DNA of 64,000 bases. Source: Pichia kudriavzevii. Its lineage: Eukaryota > Ascomycota > Pichiomycetes > Pichiales > Pichiaceae. Below, piece by piece: positions 1 through 9,560 of this stretch (its first letter is position 1; the number at the start of each line of letters is the position of its first letter). The stretch is taken from assembly GCF_003054445.1 (NCBI RefSeq), contig NC_042508.1, forward strand, positions 124,001 through 188,000. Reading direction: 5' to 3'. The notes below the pieces were generated by a model. It worked only from the letters and a program-made list of their open reading frames with translations. It made no database searches and was not told where the DNA came from. Made by a program: the position numbers and the translations under genes.

Positions 1-1019
1 TTGTAAAAATCACCCTGATATCCTCCGTCTCCCTGATAGGAATTTTTGTGTTGGCGTTGCCTTCAAATGAACCCAAATTCACAAACAACATACACACTAG
101 CGATTTTTTCACTATCAAGACCCAAATTACTATTGCGTCATTCATTTCCGCCGTCATGAAAGCTATATTTTCTTGTAATGGCTGGCAGTCAATTTATAAT
201 GTTCTTGATGAGATTAAAGATCCCGTTAGAACAATGAAAATAGCTGCTCCTTCATCAATATTTTTGATACAGTTGTGTTTTTTCTTGATTAACTTGACAT
301 ACCTGATTATTATACCATCAGATGAACTGCTTGAAACTGATAAATTGGTAGGTCTTGTATTGTTTGAGAAACTTTTTGGTAACTCACTGGGCAGGGTGAT
401 CTTGTCCTCTCTAATTGCATTCTCTGTTGCTGGCAACATAACTACAGGGATCTATCATTCATCGAGAGTAAACCAAGAAATCTTCAAAGAGGGATTTCTA
501 CCATTCAGCAGGACTTTGGTAAAAAACTATCCGTTCAAGTCGTCCCCGGGATCTTTATTACTTCCTCTTCTAATTACAGCTTCATTTCTTTTCGTACCAA
601 CAACTTCGAGTATCTTCAGTTATGTTATTAATTTGGATGGTTACCCGTCTCGATTCTTTTTCGGTCTTGCATCCTACGGTATCCTGGTACTGAGGAGACG
701 AAAACCTGACGTTGTTCCAGGAATAAAGGCTTCCAACTGGGAAATTGGATTCATAATATCACTCTCTACCTTTATGGTACTTGGTCCATTGCTTAAACCC
801 GATAATTCACGGTTCCCCGGTTTACCCAACTACACCTACGTTTCACTGTGCCTATTGGGAGTGTGCACGTTGTACTGGTTTTTCATGTTCAAGATCGGTC
901 CTAAATTGTTTCATTATGAACTTTCGGAAAAACATGAAACACTAAATGACGGTATGGTGATCACAACGTGGGAAAAACTTAAAGACACCATTCCTGGAAC
1001 GTCGTACGGGTCTGTATAA
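1..1019 (+). CDS. Amino-acid permease of the fungal methionine-permease (MUP1/MUP3) type, C-terminal part
   Basis: The reading frame is open from base 3 to the TAA at 1017-1019 and runs off the left edge, so the N-terminal half is missing. The visible ~338 residues are hydrophobic, with several membrane segments and short charged loops. The segment around 170-240 (a GWQSIYNVLDEIKDPVRTMK core) is the conserved amphipathic stretch of APC-superfamily LAT-type permeases. It most resembles S. cerevisiae Mup1/Mup3, plasma-membrane methionine and cysteine importers. The first ATG in the visible frame is internal to a membrane segment, so no start is called. Which MUP paralogue this is, and the exact substrate, cannot be told from this part; the family call itself is fairly safe. 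Confidence 0.75.
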   Translation, partial: VKITLISSVSLIGIFVLALPSNEPKFTNNIHTSDFFTIKTQITIASFISAVMKAIFSCNGWQSIYNVLDEIKDPVRTMKIAAPSSIFLIQLCFFLINLTYLIIIPSDELLETDKLVGLVLFEKLFGNSLGRVILSSLIAFSVAGNITTGIYHSSRVNQEIFKEGFLPFSRTLVKNYPFKSSPGSLLLPLLITASFLFVPTTSSIFSYVINLDGYPSRFFFGLASYGILVLRRRKPDVVPGIKASNWEIGFIISLSTFMVLGPLLKPDNSRFPGLPNYTYVSLCLLGVCTLYWFFMFKIGPKLFHYELSEKHETLNDGMVITTWEKLKDTIPGTSYGSV

Positions 1020-1257
1020 TTGCGTACCAAAGGACCCTATTAGTACATGCCATTAAACTTTATAATTTTCAGGGTAAATAGAAACACATTCACATGAATA
1101 CATAAACAAATATCCAGATTTGGAAAAGTCGGAATATGGATGTGCAAGATCTTTTTTTTTTCTTTTTCTTTTTCACAATTTATATACCAAACTACAAAAC
1201 TTGTCCTTTTAAACAGACCTTCCTTTTTTTTCCAGTGCAATCACCTAGAGACTACAG

Positions 1258-2589
1258 ATGGCTTCATTATACGAGGTTCTTGGGGTAGAGTCCTCCGCAA
1301 CAGAGGGCGAAATCCGCAAGGCCTATAGGAAACTAGCGCTCAAATTTCATCCTGATAAAGTGTCTCCAGAGGAGAGAGAGACAAGTGAAATAAAGTTCAA
1401 AGAAATAACTGAAGCGTATGAGATTTTATGTGATGAAGATAAGCGAAGAGACTATGACTTGGGTGGATCTAGAAGAGAAGCCCCAGGATATAGTTTCAAC
1501 GATTTTGAAGAGTTTGGCGGCTTTGGTGGAGGTGGGTTTGGTGGCGATTTTGATGCCGATGATTTTGCTAATTTCTTTGGAACTAACTTCAACGCTAGGA
1601 GATCAGGAGGGAACTCCAGTTTTAATCATCCAAATGTTGGTGAGCTAGACATTAAATTTGAAATTAACGTGACGTTAAAAGATCTCTATTTTGGGAAGCT
1701 AATCAAGAAAACGTACAAAAGAGATACAATCTGCATTAAATGTAACGGTAAAGGTTTACGAAAGAATGCAGTGGAAATTGACTGTCCAGCCTGTCGGGGA
1801 CTCGGTGTTGTTGAAGAATACCGAAGAATGGGGGGTATGGCATTTGTTGAACGCGTCAAATGTAGACAATGTGATGGTAAGGGTAAGTATTCAAGGCCCG
1901 ATGACAAATGTCGTAAATGCAAAGGTAGCGGCACTATGAAGGAAGAATGCACCTGTGAATTTCAAATACAGAGAGGCTCTCCAAATGCAGGTGAAGTTAC
2001 GATAAATGATATGGGTCATATTAAACCTAATTTGCCTAAAGGCCGAGCAATATTGAAGTTTACCTATACCAAGGATCCAAAGGAAAATGAGCTATTCCAT
2101 AGAGAGGGCAATGATCTGTACACCAAGATTTCGGTGAGTTTGGTTGATGCATTATGCGGATTTGAAAACGAAAAACTAGTCCAAACCTTAGACCATAGGT
2201 GGTTGAACGTTAAAGTTCCAATGGGTAAAGTACTAAAGCCCGGCGATTGTATAGTTATCAAAGGTGAAGGTATGCCGATTCCAGGGTCCATGTTCAACTC
2301 ATCCGGTGATCTCTTTATTGGTATAGAGATTATTTTCCCTAAAGACGGCTGGATGGTCGAGAGAGGGGATAGGAATAGATTGATGGACATCCTCGGACAT
2401 GTGGAAAACAAGCCTGATGCTAATGATAATGACCAAACCGATGATGAAAAATCAACTCCAACCGTTTTCCAAATCAAAGAGAAAGACGCCGTTCCAAAAT
2501 CTTTTAATACCTACGTCAACAACACCGAAGTTAAAACTTTTGGAACAGGAAACGACAAAGGATGGTTTGGTGGCTGGTTTGGATGGTAA
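1258..2589 (+). CDS. XDJ1: Type I J-domain co-chaperone (Hsp40), XDJ1-like
   Basis: The 443-residue protein has the full class I DnaJ layout. It has an N-terminal J domain with the HPD motif (residues ~31-33), then a Gly/Phe-rich linker (~70-110). Four zinc-binding CxxCxGxG repeats follow ([32 protein letters not shown], ~160-225), then the C-terminal substrate-binding domains. It would stimulate an Hsp70 ATPase and hand over clients. Among yeast class I proteins the central and C-terminal parts look closest to Xdj1 (459 aa), an outer-mitochondrial-membrane J-protein, rather than Ydj1, because the C-terminal CaaX farnesylation box is absent. The tail instead ends in a Gly/Phe/Trp-rich stretch (GWFGGWFGW). 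The start has an A at -3 and leads straight into the J domain. An Apj1-type assignment is the main alternative. Confidence 0.8.
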   Translation: MASLYEVLGVESSATEGEIRKAYRKLALKFHPDKVSPEERETSEIKFKEITEAYEILCDEDKRRDYDLGGSRREAPGYSFNDFEEFGGFGGGGFGGDFDADDFANFFGTNFNARRSGGNSSFNHPNVGELDIKFEINVTLKDLYFGKLIKKTYKRDTICIKCNGKGLRKNAVEIDCPACRGLGVVEEYRRMGGMAFVERVKCRQCDGKGKYSRPDDKCRKCKGSGTMKEECTCEFQIQRGSPNAGEVTINDMGHIKPNLPKGRAILKFTYTKDPKENELFHREGNDLYTKISVSLVDALCGFENEKLVQTLDHRWLNVKVPMGKVLKPGDCIVIKGEGMPIPGSMFNSSGDLFIGIEIIFPKDGWMVERGDRNRLMDILGHVENKPDANDNDQTDDEKSTPTVFQIKEKDAVPKSFNTYVNNTEVKTFGTGNDKGWFGGWFGW

Positions 2590-3123
2590 TTACGTAGTGT
2601 GGCCATATGTGGTATGGTTACCCATCTTCATAGATTTACTTGTATATAGTGGTGACTTACGTGTAGATTTTAGGACATCACCCAATATAGCCGATAGCCG
2701 ATATGAATTATAGCCGAAAAAATCAAAAATGGCAACAATCTCTTTTTTTTTTCTCACTTTCATGTCTTGATGGAAAAAGAAACAATAATGCACACCTAAA
2801 TCTCTTTCTTCTAAACAATTTCCATGTCACAATTGCAACATAACGGGAATTGTAGTATTTCTGAAAGAACAGGCGAAACACTGGTTTTATTCAATATGAA
2901 CTAGCTATTTGGAAGATATTTGAGATAAAGAAGACAGAAAAAAACAATCATGATGCAAAATCATTGAAAGACCATAAAATGTAACATGGTTTTTCTTTTT
3001 GAAAAAATTACCCAAATATAATCAGATTGCCTTTTTTATAGCAGATCTCACACACTTACGGTATCAATACATCACTTGCTAATATTATGAATTGATATTA
3101 CACAAACATTTTAATTTACAAAG
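2590..3123. other. Intergenic region between convergent XDJ1 and PDS1-like genes
   Basis: This 534 bp region has no convincing ORF. It is AT-rich and contains the copy of the dispersed TAGCCGA element at 2688-2724 followed by a T-run (about 2743-2753). Because both flanking genes point inward, it holds two 3' ends and should contain no promoter. Confidence 0.5.
2688..2724 (+). repeat. Dispersed TAGCCGA element, copy 1
   Basis: It starts TAGCCGATAGCCGATATG and ends TAGCCGAAAAAATC. The copy at 33605-33640 has the same first nine and last fourteen bases and a similar middle. A T-run begins about 20 bp after it. Function unknown; a protein-binding site or replication-origin element is inferred only from the architecture. 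Confidence 0.55.
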
Positions 3124-4350
3124 TTATACCTTCCTTGCATAGAAGTCGGCGATTTCATTGAGATCGATATCGGATCCATCATCGTCATTGTCGATGTCTG
3201 AAAACTCTAGCTCTAGCTCCACTGGCTCTTGAGTTTGCTCGTTATTTATCTTCAAAATATCCTCATTTGCTGTTTCTCTCCAACTCTTTGGAAGATTTAA
3301 CGGATCTTTGAATTTTGCAGCTGCTGAAATAGAAGCAGGCGTTGGATCATTCCATAGATTTGTAAGGACATCTTTCGACATTGGCTGGTAGAGCCCATCT
3401 AGGACACAATCAGGAATGCTGTCATTGTATCTGTCATTCGTCTTGTCATGGCCTACAATTTCAAGTTCTAAATCGTCAGTACGCTGATCACCAGTGGAGT
3501 TTGGTCGAGAGAGTATCAGGGTTTCCAGATCTTGGACTTTGCCGCCTCCTTTATCCTTGTATTCAAATGTAGTCTCTTGCACATCATCTTCATCCACAGA
3601 TGACGATAATAACGTATGTAAATTGACTTTATGCGTTCTCTGGTAAACTGGGGAGTCTCTTTCCATTAAGATCTTCTTCATTGAAGTGATATCATCAGCA
3701 TCCTCTGTGAAGGTGACCTCGTCCAACGGTAGTTCCGGTTTATTTTCGGTATTTTTGGTATCGGTTATCCCCAACTGCTTCTGTTCTTGCAATTTGGAGT
3801 TCTTAAAAAAGGCAACAATATCATTTTCGGCCCCTATTGTAAGCTGTGATTTTATTCTTCTAGTGGGTTTTAATGAGTTCTTTGAATACGTACCCGAATC
3901 TGCAAAATAATTGGAAGACGATCCAAAAGTAGAAGATCGGGATAGGGTATTGAATGAAGAGTTACTACCTGCACTTTGCTCTTTCTGAGAGTACGACCTT
4001 TGCAGGGTGGTTGTATCGTGTGCAGATATAGAATTGTTTGACGTAGAAGCCGCCTCGGGGAATATAGAGAAGGGTTTTTTGATTACCTTTCTGGCCTTAT
4101 TGGTATTGCCACTTACTGATGAGGAGTGGGTTTTCTGCACAATGTTTAAATCTTTCCCCCCATATGAGCTACGTGTGTTGGATGATTTGGCATTTAATGC
4201 TTTTCTTTCTGTTACGACACCGTCGGCTTTCATAGTTTCTGAAGAAAAGATCTTTCTGACAGCATGACTTGAGTCTCCAGCATTTTCTTGGTTTTTGGCA
4301 GCACGTGCTGCTGCAATTTTATGTGTATTATCTTGTTTGTGTAATGGCAT
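3124..4350 (-). CDS. PDS1: Candidate securin (separase inhibitor, Pds1-like)
   Basis: The 408-residue protein is low-complexity, Ser/Thr-rich, with a strongly acidic C-terminus and no obvious folded domain, like securins. Three features match S. cerevisiae Pds1 in order. First is a destruction-box-like RKALNAKSSN at residues 49-58. Second is a basic-then-IFPE segment (KKPFSIFPEA, ~91-100) resembling the SFIFPE segment after the Pds1 D-box. Third is an acidic LELEIVG...SIPDCVLDGLYQP...DVLTNL segment (~293-332) resembling the separase-binding stretch of Pds1. No exact KEN box is seen (an N-terminal NQEN is near-miss). A securin would hold separase inactive until the APC/C destroys it at anaphase. 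Securins diverge fast, so this is a motif-order call; another disordered cell-cycle protein is possible. Confidence 0.6.
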   Translation of the reverse strand: MPLHKQDNTHKIAAARAAKNQENAGDSSHAVRKIFSSETMKADGVVTERKALNAKSSNTRSSYGGKDLNIVQKTHSSSVSGNTNKARKVIKKPFSIFPEAASTSNNSISAHDTTTLQRSYSQKEQSAGSNSSFNTLSRSSTFGSSSNYFADSGTYSKNSLKPTRRIKSQLTIGAENDIVAFFKNSKLQEQKQLGITDTKNTENKPELPLDEVTFTEDADDITSMKKILMERDSPVYQRTHKVNLHTLLSSSVDEDDVQETTFEYKDKGGGKVQDLETLILSRPNSTGDQRTDDLELEIVGHDKTNDRYNDSIPDCVLDGLYQPMSKDVLTNLWNDPTPASISAAAKFKDPLNLPKSWRETANEDILKINNEQTQEPVELELEFSDIDNDDDGSDIDLNEIADFYARKV

Positions 4351-4606
4351 TTTGTTTCTTGTCTAGCAAATGCAAGTTGTTAGGAAAATGCCGGAAAAGC
4401 AGGATTATTTAAACAAGACGCAAAGTGTAAATAAGAGAATGTATCTAAACATACGCTTCAAGCGAAACAGCAACACGCAAATTTCCCTTTTAAGCGAGTC
4501 TATTTTCTTTTGAGGATTGAAATATGAACTTTTCTACTTGACAGTATTACCTGTCAAAGCTTCCTTATGATAGTTTCTGATACATCCAAGTGGAACATTA
4601 TATTGT

Positions 4607-5497
4607 ATGGGTCTAGTTGCAACACTTGATAAGTATACGCTGGAGAAGCTCGCCCGGTTAGTAAGGCATAACGATAGCAAAGCTTTACAAGTCCATGAAT
4701 TGATTCAATCGGGAGAGCTCACTGAGAAGCAAAATTCTAACAAAGTTTTGGATATTTTACAATACATATACACCCATCCCTCCAACGAAAACGAGAGATA
4801 TCCGGGCTGGCTTTTTGGTTTTTTAAAGCAGAAATCGGTGTTTAAAAAGGAAAAGCTTCAAATGTTTGAAAGATATTCTGCTATATTAAAATTACACCAT
4901 ATAATGATGGACTTCAAAGATGAAAATAATGGGATTTTACTACGGACCTACACTGAGCAGTGGAACACAGCAACTATGGGATATCTTTCACAGAGGAAGT
5001 TCTGCAAGTGGTCAGAGCATGAGGGCAAAGCTTTACCAAAACTAGTTGATTTTGAGTTCCCCGAACCTCCGGCTGAAAATCTGCAAGATATCAAGAAGCT
5101 AGTGAAATTGAGGCAACAGTATATATCTGCTCTAGACTTGAAAAAATCTCCTCCGGATTTGCAGATCGTAATTGCTCCTAACATGTTTGGCGAACCTCCA
5201 GCACCTCAGAGAGTTTTTAACAAAATGATTAGAAGATTAGAGGCACTTCAAGACTATTACAAAAAGAACCAACCAGTGTCAACAGTAGATATGGATGAAC
5301 TAAATAAAATAAACTTGTTAGAAATCGACGGTTATTTTAGAGAGGCCTATGTTGATTTTTTGAACGCTATATTTGTGATTAAAAACGATAGTACTATTGA
5401 GAAATCCGCCATGATACAAAGACAGGTTGCTACTTCGAAACGTGTTGAGTCTCTATATCAGAAGTTTTATAAAGACGACAATACCCCAACAAATTAG
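4607..5497 (+). CDS. GEP5: GEP5/RRG5-like mitochondrial protein (tentative)
   Basis: The 296-residue basic protein has no membrane segment and no textbook motif. Its length and the C-terminal half, especially the segment around residues 185-225 (DLQIVIAPNMFGEPPAPQRV then a basic helix), resemble S. cerevisiae Gep5/Rrg5 (293 aa), a mitochondrial protein needed for mtDNA maintenance and a genetic interactor of prohibitins. The N-terminus is not a typical cleavable presequence. The gene runs convergently into APC4 with only ~20 bp between stops. I recognise this by a short remembered similarity, so treat the symbol as provisional. Confidence 0.45.
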   Translation: MGLVATLDKYTLEKLARLVRHNDSKALQVHELIQSGELTEKQNSNKVLDILQYIYTHPSNENERYPGWLFGFLKQKSVFKKEKLQMFERYSAILKLHHIMMDFKDENNGILLRTYTEQWNTATMGYLSQRKFCKWSEHEGKALPKLVDFEFPEPPAENLQDIKKLVKLRQQYISALDLKKSPPDLQIVIAPNMFGEPPAPQRVFNKMIRRLEALQDYYKKNQPVSTVDMDELNKINLLEIDGYFREAYVDFLNAIFVIKNDSTIEKSAMIQRQVATSKRVESLYQKFYKDDNTPTN

Positions 5498-5517
5498 CAA
5501 ATTCAAAAAGGTTATCA

Positions 5518-7485
5518 CTAGATTGAATAATTCAGCCAAAGATACTTCCTTTTTGAGGAATCCAAAATACAAATGATACTCCTTTTTTGGTTGACTGTCA
5601 TTGACCCTCCTTCGAACACGTGATCTTCTTGATGGTCTATACTGCTGAAGTTATACTTTGCTTGTAAACTTAGCTTCCTACTTTTGTATGAGATATTGTA
5701 TATCTCTAGGGAATCGTTTAGCAATATTATCAGCACAGTAGGTGATATGAGTTCATATTCGACAGGTTCTTTACATGGAAGAGAAAACACAAACTCGTCA
5801 CCCGATAAGTCTTTTAAATGGATCTCTCTGATAACCAACTTGGAATTTTCCAACAATATTGAAGCGTGACCAATAGTATCAGTGCATATTGAAAGCTTCA
5901 GGTTCCTTGCCGTTGGATAGTTACCACAAAATAACTCAATGCTTTGATCAGCTTGGGCATGCAACCTGATATCATTTTTAACTTTGTCAAATAGCTTGTT
6001 CAACACTGTATCCGTTATTTTGCTAAAATCACCCAATTTTGAGTCGTTCAAAACTTTTTCTTCGTTGTTATCACCAGAGAAACTCAGTTTTTCACTGAGG
6101 AACATTAGGTAATTAGTGATATCGTTTGTAGCAAATGATGTATTTCTCTTTTCATCAGTTGTTATTTCTGACAAAACGCTGGATAACCATGCTATTGTTT
6201 GTTCAAAGTACTTTTGATAATCATTCAATTGAATCATAAACTTGTAGGAATACTTGAGATAATTCTCTGTCATTTTAATGCATTCTTCAATATCCAAGGG
6301 CTTTATAGAACTCTTTTCTGGATTCAAACGACATATCCCACTCAAATCTGTCAAGTATACTATCAAAAGATGCAATGATGATATTATTTCAGTATAAATT
6401 TGGTTTCTGGCGGTGTCAAAATATGAACGTCCTAACTTGGTCCACCTTTTGATACCTTTATCACCCAAGTAGTCGGTGATCCATTTTTTTGTTGCTTTCG
6501 ACAGTGATCCTGTTAATAATAAGTCATACAAGTCATATATGGGATTGATACTGCTGTCACCTATATTCAGTTTCTCATCAGCTGCATCATGACAGATACC
6601 AGAATCTGGGTCCGTTCCCCCGTCTTCCTTTATTTCACTCCCTAAAAGCTGTACTATTCTAATTGTGTACTCTATATACGGCTTATACTGGTTTTCTATG
6701 CTGTTGATTGACTTTTTAAAATGAAGGGATAAGTTCAACAGCCTCGTACAAATTAGCAATAATTCACAAAAGTCGTTATCATTTTCAAGACATTTTAGGC
6801 TAACTTTAAAAAGTTTAATCTTGTTTCCTACCTCTACCAGTACATACTGATCTGTTAAAGAGGTGTTTGATGCTATATTTATAATCTTTGAAGACACAAA
6901 TGACTTTTGAGCGATATCGTCGACAATAAAAATCCCGGCAAATATGCAACTGAGTTTCCCTTCTTTCGTCCCTAGAAACAACATGTCCATATCACTCATT
7001 TTTCTTGATGGATTCGTTTTATCTTGAACAGTGTTCAATTGGGTGTGACCGGTTCGTGGCAACAAAGTAGTGATATCGAGACTCTTCAAAATGCCTTTCA
7101 CGTTTTTTCCTTTACCATGCGTAGCCCTGGACTCTCCATCTTTATGAAACCATCTCACACAGGTCAAGTTTGAAAGCCCTAAGTCCAACTCTCTCAGAAC
7201 GGCACCGGTCATGGTATCAATAAGTTCAATTGAACCATCGCTGGAAAACAAAACAAATAGTTTACCGTCCGGTTTCCATTCCAATCCTTTAATACACATA
7301 CTGCCTGAGCTATGAAACGGTTCAATATCCCATACTTTCTCATTACCCCGCCGGTAAACCAACAACACATTTTTAGTCAATTGGAATGAGACCAAATCCA
7401 TGGCAGGGCATAGTGTAAAGCAATTCGAAAATTGTAGCGGACTTTGGAACTCATTTAGTTCCCCGTTGGTAATAGTCGCAACCAT
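5518..7485 (-). CDS. APC4: Anaphase-promoting complex subunit 4
   Basis: The 655-residue protein closely matches the length of S. cerevisiae Apc4 (652). The first ~110 residues contain the Apc4-type WD40 start (segments around VSFQLTKNVLLVYRR, CIKGLEWKPDGKLFVLFSSDG and LIDTMTGAVLRELDLG). The middle (~230-480) is the long helical Apc4 domain, and the C-terminus returns to beta-propeller-like sequence. Apc4 is a platform scaffold subunit of the APC/C ubiquitin ligase in the nucleus, linking Apc1, Apc5 and the TPR lobe. It is transcribed divergently from TMA64 across a ~300 bp promoter region. The first ATG is used; no upstream in-frame alternative is needed. Confidence 0.85.
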   Translation of the reverse strand: MVATITNGELNEFQSPLQFSNCFTLCPAMDLVSFQLTKNVLLVYRRGNEKVWDIEPFHSSGSMCIKGLEWKPDGKLFVLFSSDGSIELIDTMTGAVLRELDLGLSNLTCVRWFHKDGESRATHGKGKNVKGILKSLDITTLLPRTGHTQLNTVQDKTNPSRKMSDMDMLFLGTKEGKLSCIFAGIFIVDDIAQKSFVSSKIINIASNTSLTDQYVLVEVGNKIKLFKVSLKCLENDNDFCELLLICTRLLNLSLHFKKSINSIENQYKPYIEYTIRIVQLLGSEIKEDGGTDPDSGICHDAADEKLNIGDSSINPIYDLYDLLLTGSLSKATKKWITDYLGDKGIKRWTKLGRSYFDTARNQIYTEIISSLHLLIVYLTDLSGICRLNPEKSSIKPLDIEECIKMTENYLKYSYKFMIQLNDYQKYFEQTIAWLSSVLSEITTDEKRNTSFATNDITNYLMFLSEKLSFSGDNNEEKVLNDSKLGDFSKITDTVLNKLFDKVKNDIRLHAQADQSIELFCGNYPTARNLKLSICTDTIGHASILLENSKLVIREIHLKDLSGDEFVFSLPCKEPVEYELISPTVLIILLNDSLEIYNISYKSRKLSLQAKYNFSSIDHQEDHVFEGGSMTVNQKRSIICILDSSKRKYLWLNYSI

Positions 7486-7787
7486 GAAATATAGCCAACG
7501 GTAAAGAGTATTTATTCAATGTTGTTTTGTTGAAGTATAGTGCTATGAAAACACAAAGAAACTAAAACTAAAGAAAGAAACCTCGATATTGCTTATGATA
7601 CATTTAGTATTATGCAAGGCGCTAGAGGAGAAAAGTTTCAGAAATTGAGATGATGATATTCATCAAGTAACATGTTTTTCTTTCTTCTTCTTTCTTTTTG
7701 ATACGAACTTGCAACCAGGAAATTTCTCAGCCTTATAAACTTCCTTGGCTTCCTAATTGAAGTTTTTATGCTTGCAATCTAATAGTT
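7486..7787. other. Divergent promoter region APC4/TMA64
   Basis: This stretch of about 300 bp between two divergent starts is AT-rich, with a CT-rich stretch (7677-7700) about 90 bp before the TMA64 ATG. No further gene or recognised site. Confidence 0.5.
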
Positions 7788-9560
7788 ATGTTTAAGAAAG
7801 AGCTGGAAGTCAAACCTAGTGCCAATCTGAAGTCATCAGAAAAGAGAAAACTGCAAAAAGCCATTGAAACGCAGTATGAAGGCATCAGGGTACCGGATAA
7901 ATTATCCAAAGCTGTATTTAATTCAATTGGTATAAAAAAGGGCACCTTATATTTAGATTCAGCTACTGGCGATCCTTCTTTTTTCCAGTCAAGAGATGGA
8001 GATATCGTTCCAACACTACATACACTATGGGCTTCAGTAGCGGGCGTCGACAAACCGTTATGCATGCCTTACATTCTAACCCATGAGGGCGTCATAGACA
8101 GACTCATTGATGGTGCCAATTTAATGATCAGAGGTTGTCACGGACCGTATGTCAAAGGACTAAAAAGGAATGCGCTTGTTGCTGTCGTTGACTATAAACG
8201 TCCCAATATCGCAGTAGCAATTGGTAGATGTTTGATGGATCTCGAGGGAAAGGTAGATGGTGACCTTGGTATTCCACAATCGGGTGTTGCTGTTGAGATT
8301 TGGACTGTAATTGGGGACATGTTGACCAATTTGGGAAGGAATATGGAAGACGTCATGAAAGATGCAGGAAAAGATAATGTAATAAGAAATGAGCAAGAGG
8401 ACGACAAAGAATCGCAACATGAGGAACAATCAAAAGACCAACCTGATTTAGAACTTTTAGAAGTCACCAAACCAGGCACCCTTGTTGATGTTTCTCATAA
8501 TTTGTGTGATGAGACTGAGATTGAAACTACTGAGAGTCGACCAGAAAAGTACACCATGACTACAGAAGATATTGACGAAATGTTTAGGAGATCGGTACTT
8601 TATACATTGAGTCAAGATGCATTGGAGTTCCCAATTCCTTCTACCCAATTTATGTCTGGGCATGTGTTGAAAAACTTGCCTAATGTTGACACCGATATCG
8701 TGAACATGAAGAAGACCTCGTGGAAGAAAACAACCAAGTTCTTAAAAGCTATGGAAAAAGAAGATCTTGTAAAACTAAAAGGTAAGGAGGACAAGCTAAC
8801 TATCGTTTCTGCTGCTGGCCGTTCTGACCCTCGTATCTCTGCATTCGTGCCTTATAGAATAAAAAAACCTGCACATCACGAACCTAACACAACATACTCG
8901 CACAATGATGAACAGATGGCTCCAGTGGTCGTCAAGAGGTACTACAAACCAAACAATGCCTCAAGAATGTTTTTTAATAAACTCGATGAGAAATATGATT
9001 CACTTTACACAGAACAGGATATCAAGCTGCTAACTCAACGTTATGTGAAGGAGAATCCAGGAGTCATTTCCAAAGCCAACGCACAGCTGATTGAACCGGA
9101 TGATGTATTGAAAGAATTTAAAATAAAAACCACTATCAAGAGGGCGGAGCTATTTGCAAGAGTAATGGCTGCTTTTAGTCCATATTATGCAATATACAGG
9201 GAAGGTGACGAGAAAAGTAGTGATAAGCTGATTCTCAAAAGGTTAACGCCAAGGAAGGGAGAGTTACCGATAGTAAAAGTTGCCGTCAATACCTTGAAAA
9301 CAAGAAAAAAAGTTGTTACATCTATAGTTGGTAGTGAACAATATTATATTGATGTTGAGAAATTGGCTGGGGTTTTAAGGGTAAAGTGCAGCGGCTCTAC
9401 CACTATTCTTGATTCCAAAGAACCAAAAGATGGAAAGGTTGTAACTGTGCAGGGTGAACATGACTCTGCTGTCTGTGAGATCCTGCACAAACAATTTGGT
9501 GTACCTGCTAAGGTGATCACGGTCACAAATAACACTGCCAATAAGAAAAAACGCAGGTAG
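7788..9560 (+). CDS. TMA64: eIF2D-like translation factor Tma64
   Basis: The 590-residue protein has the eIF2D/ligatin order. An N-terminal basic DUF1947-type region (MFKKELEVKPSANLKSSEKR) leads into a PUA domain (~90-180), followed by an acidic linker (~190-255), a winged-helix/SWIB-type region (~270-470) and a C-terminal SUI1/eIF1-like domain (~500-585, with the SGSTTILDSKEPKDGKVVTVQG core). The S. cerevisiae homologue is 565 aa. It binds ribosomes and helps recycle 40S subunits and release deacylated tRNA after termination, acting in the cytoplasm with Tma20/Tma22. The basic KKKRR tail is typical. Domain limits are by eye. Confidence 0.9.
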   Translation: MFKKELEVKPSANLKSSEKRKLQKAIETQYEGIRVPDKLSKAVFNSIGIKKGTLYLDSATGDPSFFQSRDGDIVPTLHTLWASVAGVDKPLCMPYILTHEGVIDRLIDGANLMIRGCHGPYVKGLKRNALVAVVDYKRPNIAVAIGRCLMDLEGKVDGDLGIPQSGVAVEIWTVIGDMLTNLGRNMEDVMKDAGKDNVIRNEQEDDKESQHEEQSKDQPDLELLEVTKPGTLVDVSHNLCDETEIETTESRPEKYTMTTEDIDEMFRRSVLYTLSQDALEFPIPSTQFMSGHVLKNLPNVDTDIVNMKKTSWKKTTKFLKAMEKEDLVKLKGKEDKLTIVSAAGRSDPRISAFVPYRIKKPAHHEPNTTYSHNDEQMAPVVVKRYYKPNNASRMFFNKLDEKYDSLYTEQDIKLLTQRYVKENPGVISKANAQLIEPDDVLKEFKIKTTIKRAELFARVMAAFSPYYAIYREGDEKSSDKLILKRLTPRKGELPIVKVAVNTLKTRKKVVTSIVGSEQYYIDVEKLAGVLRVKCSGSTTILDSKEPKDGKVVTVQGEHDSAVCEILHKQFGVPAKVITVTNNTANKKKRR

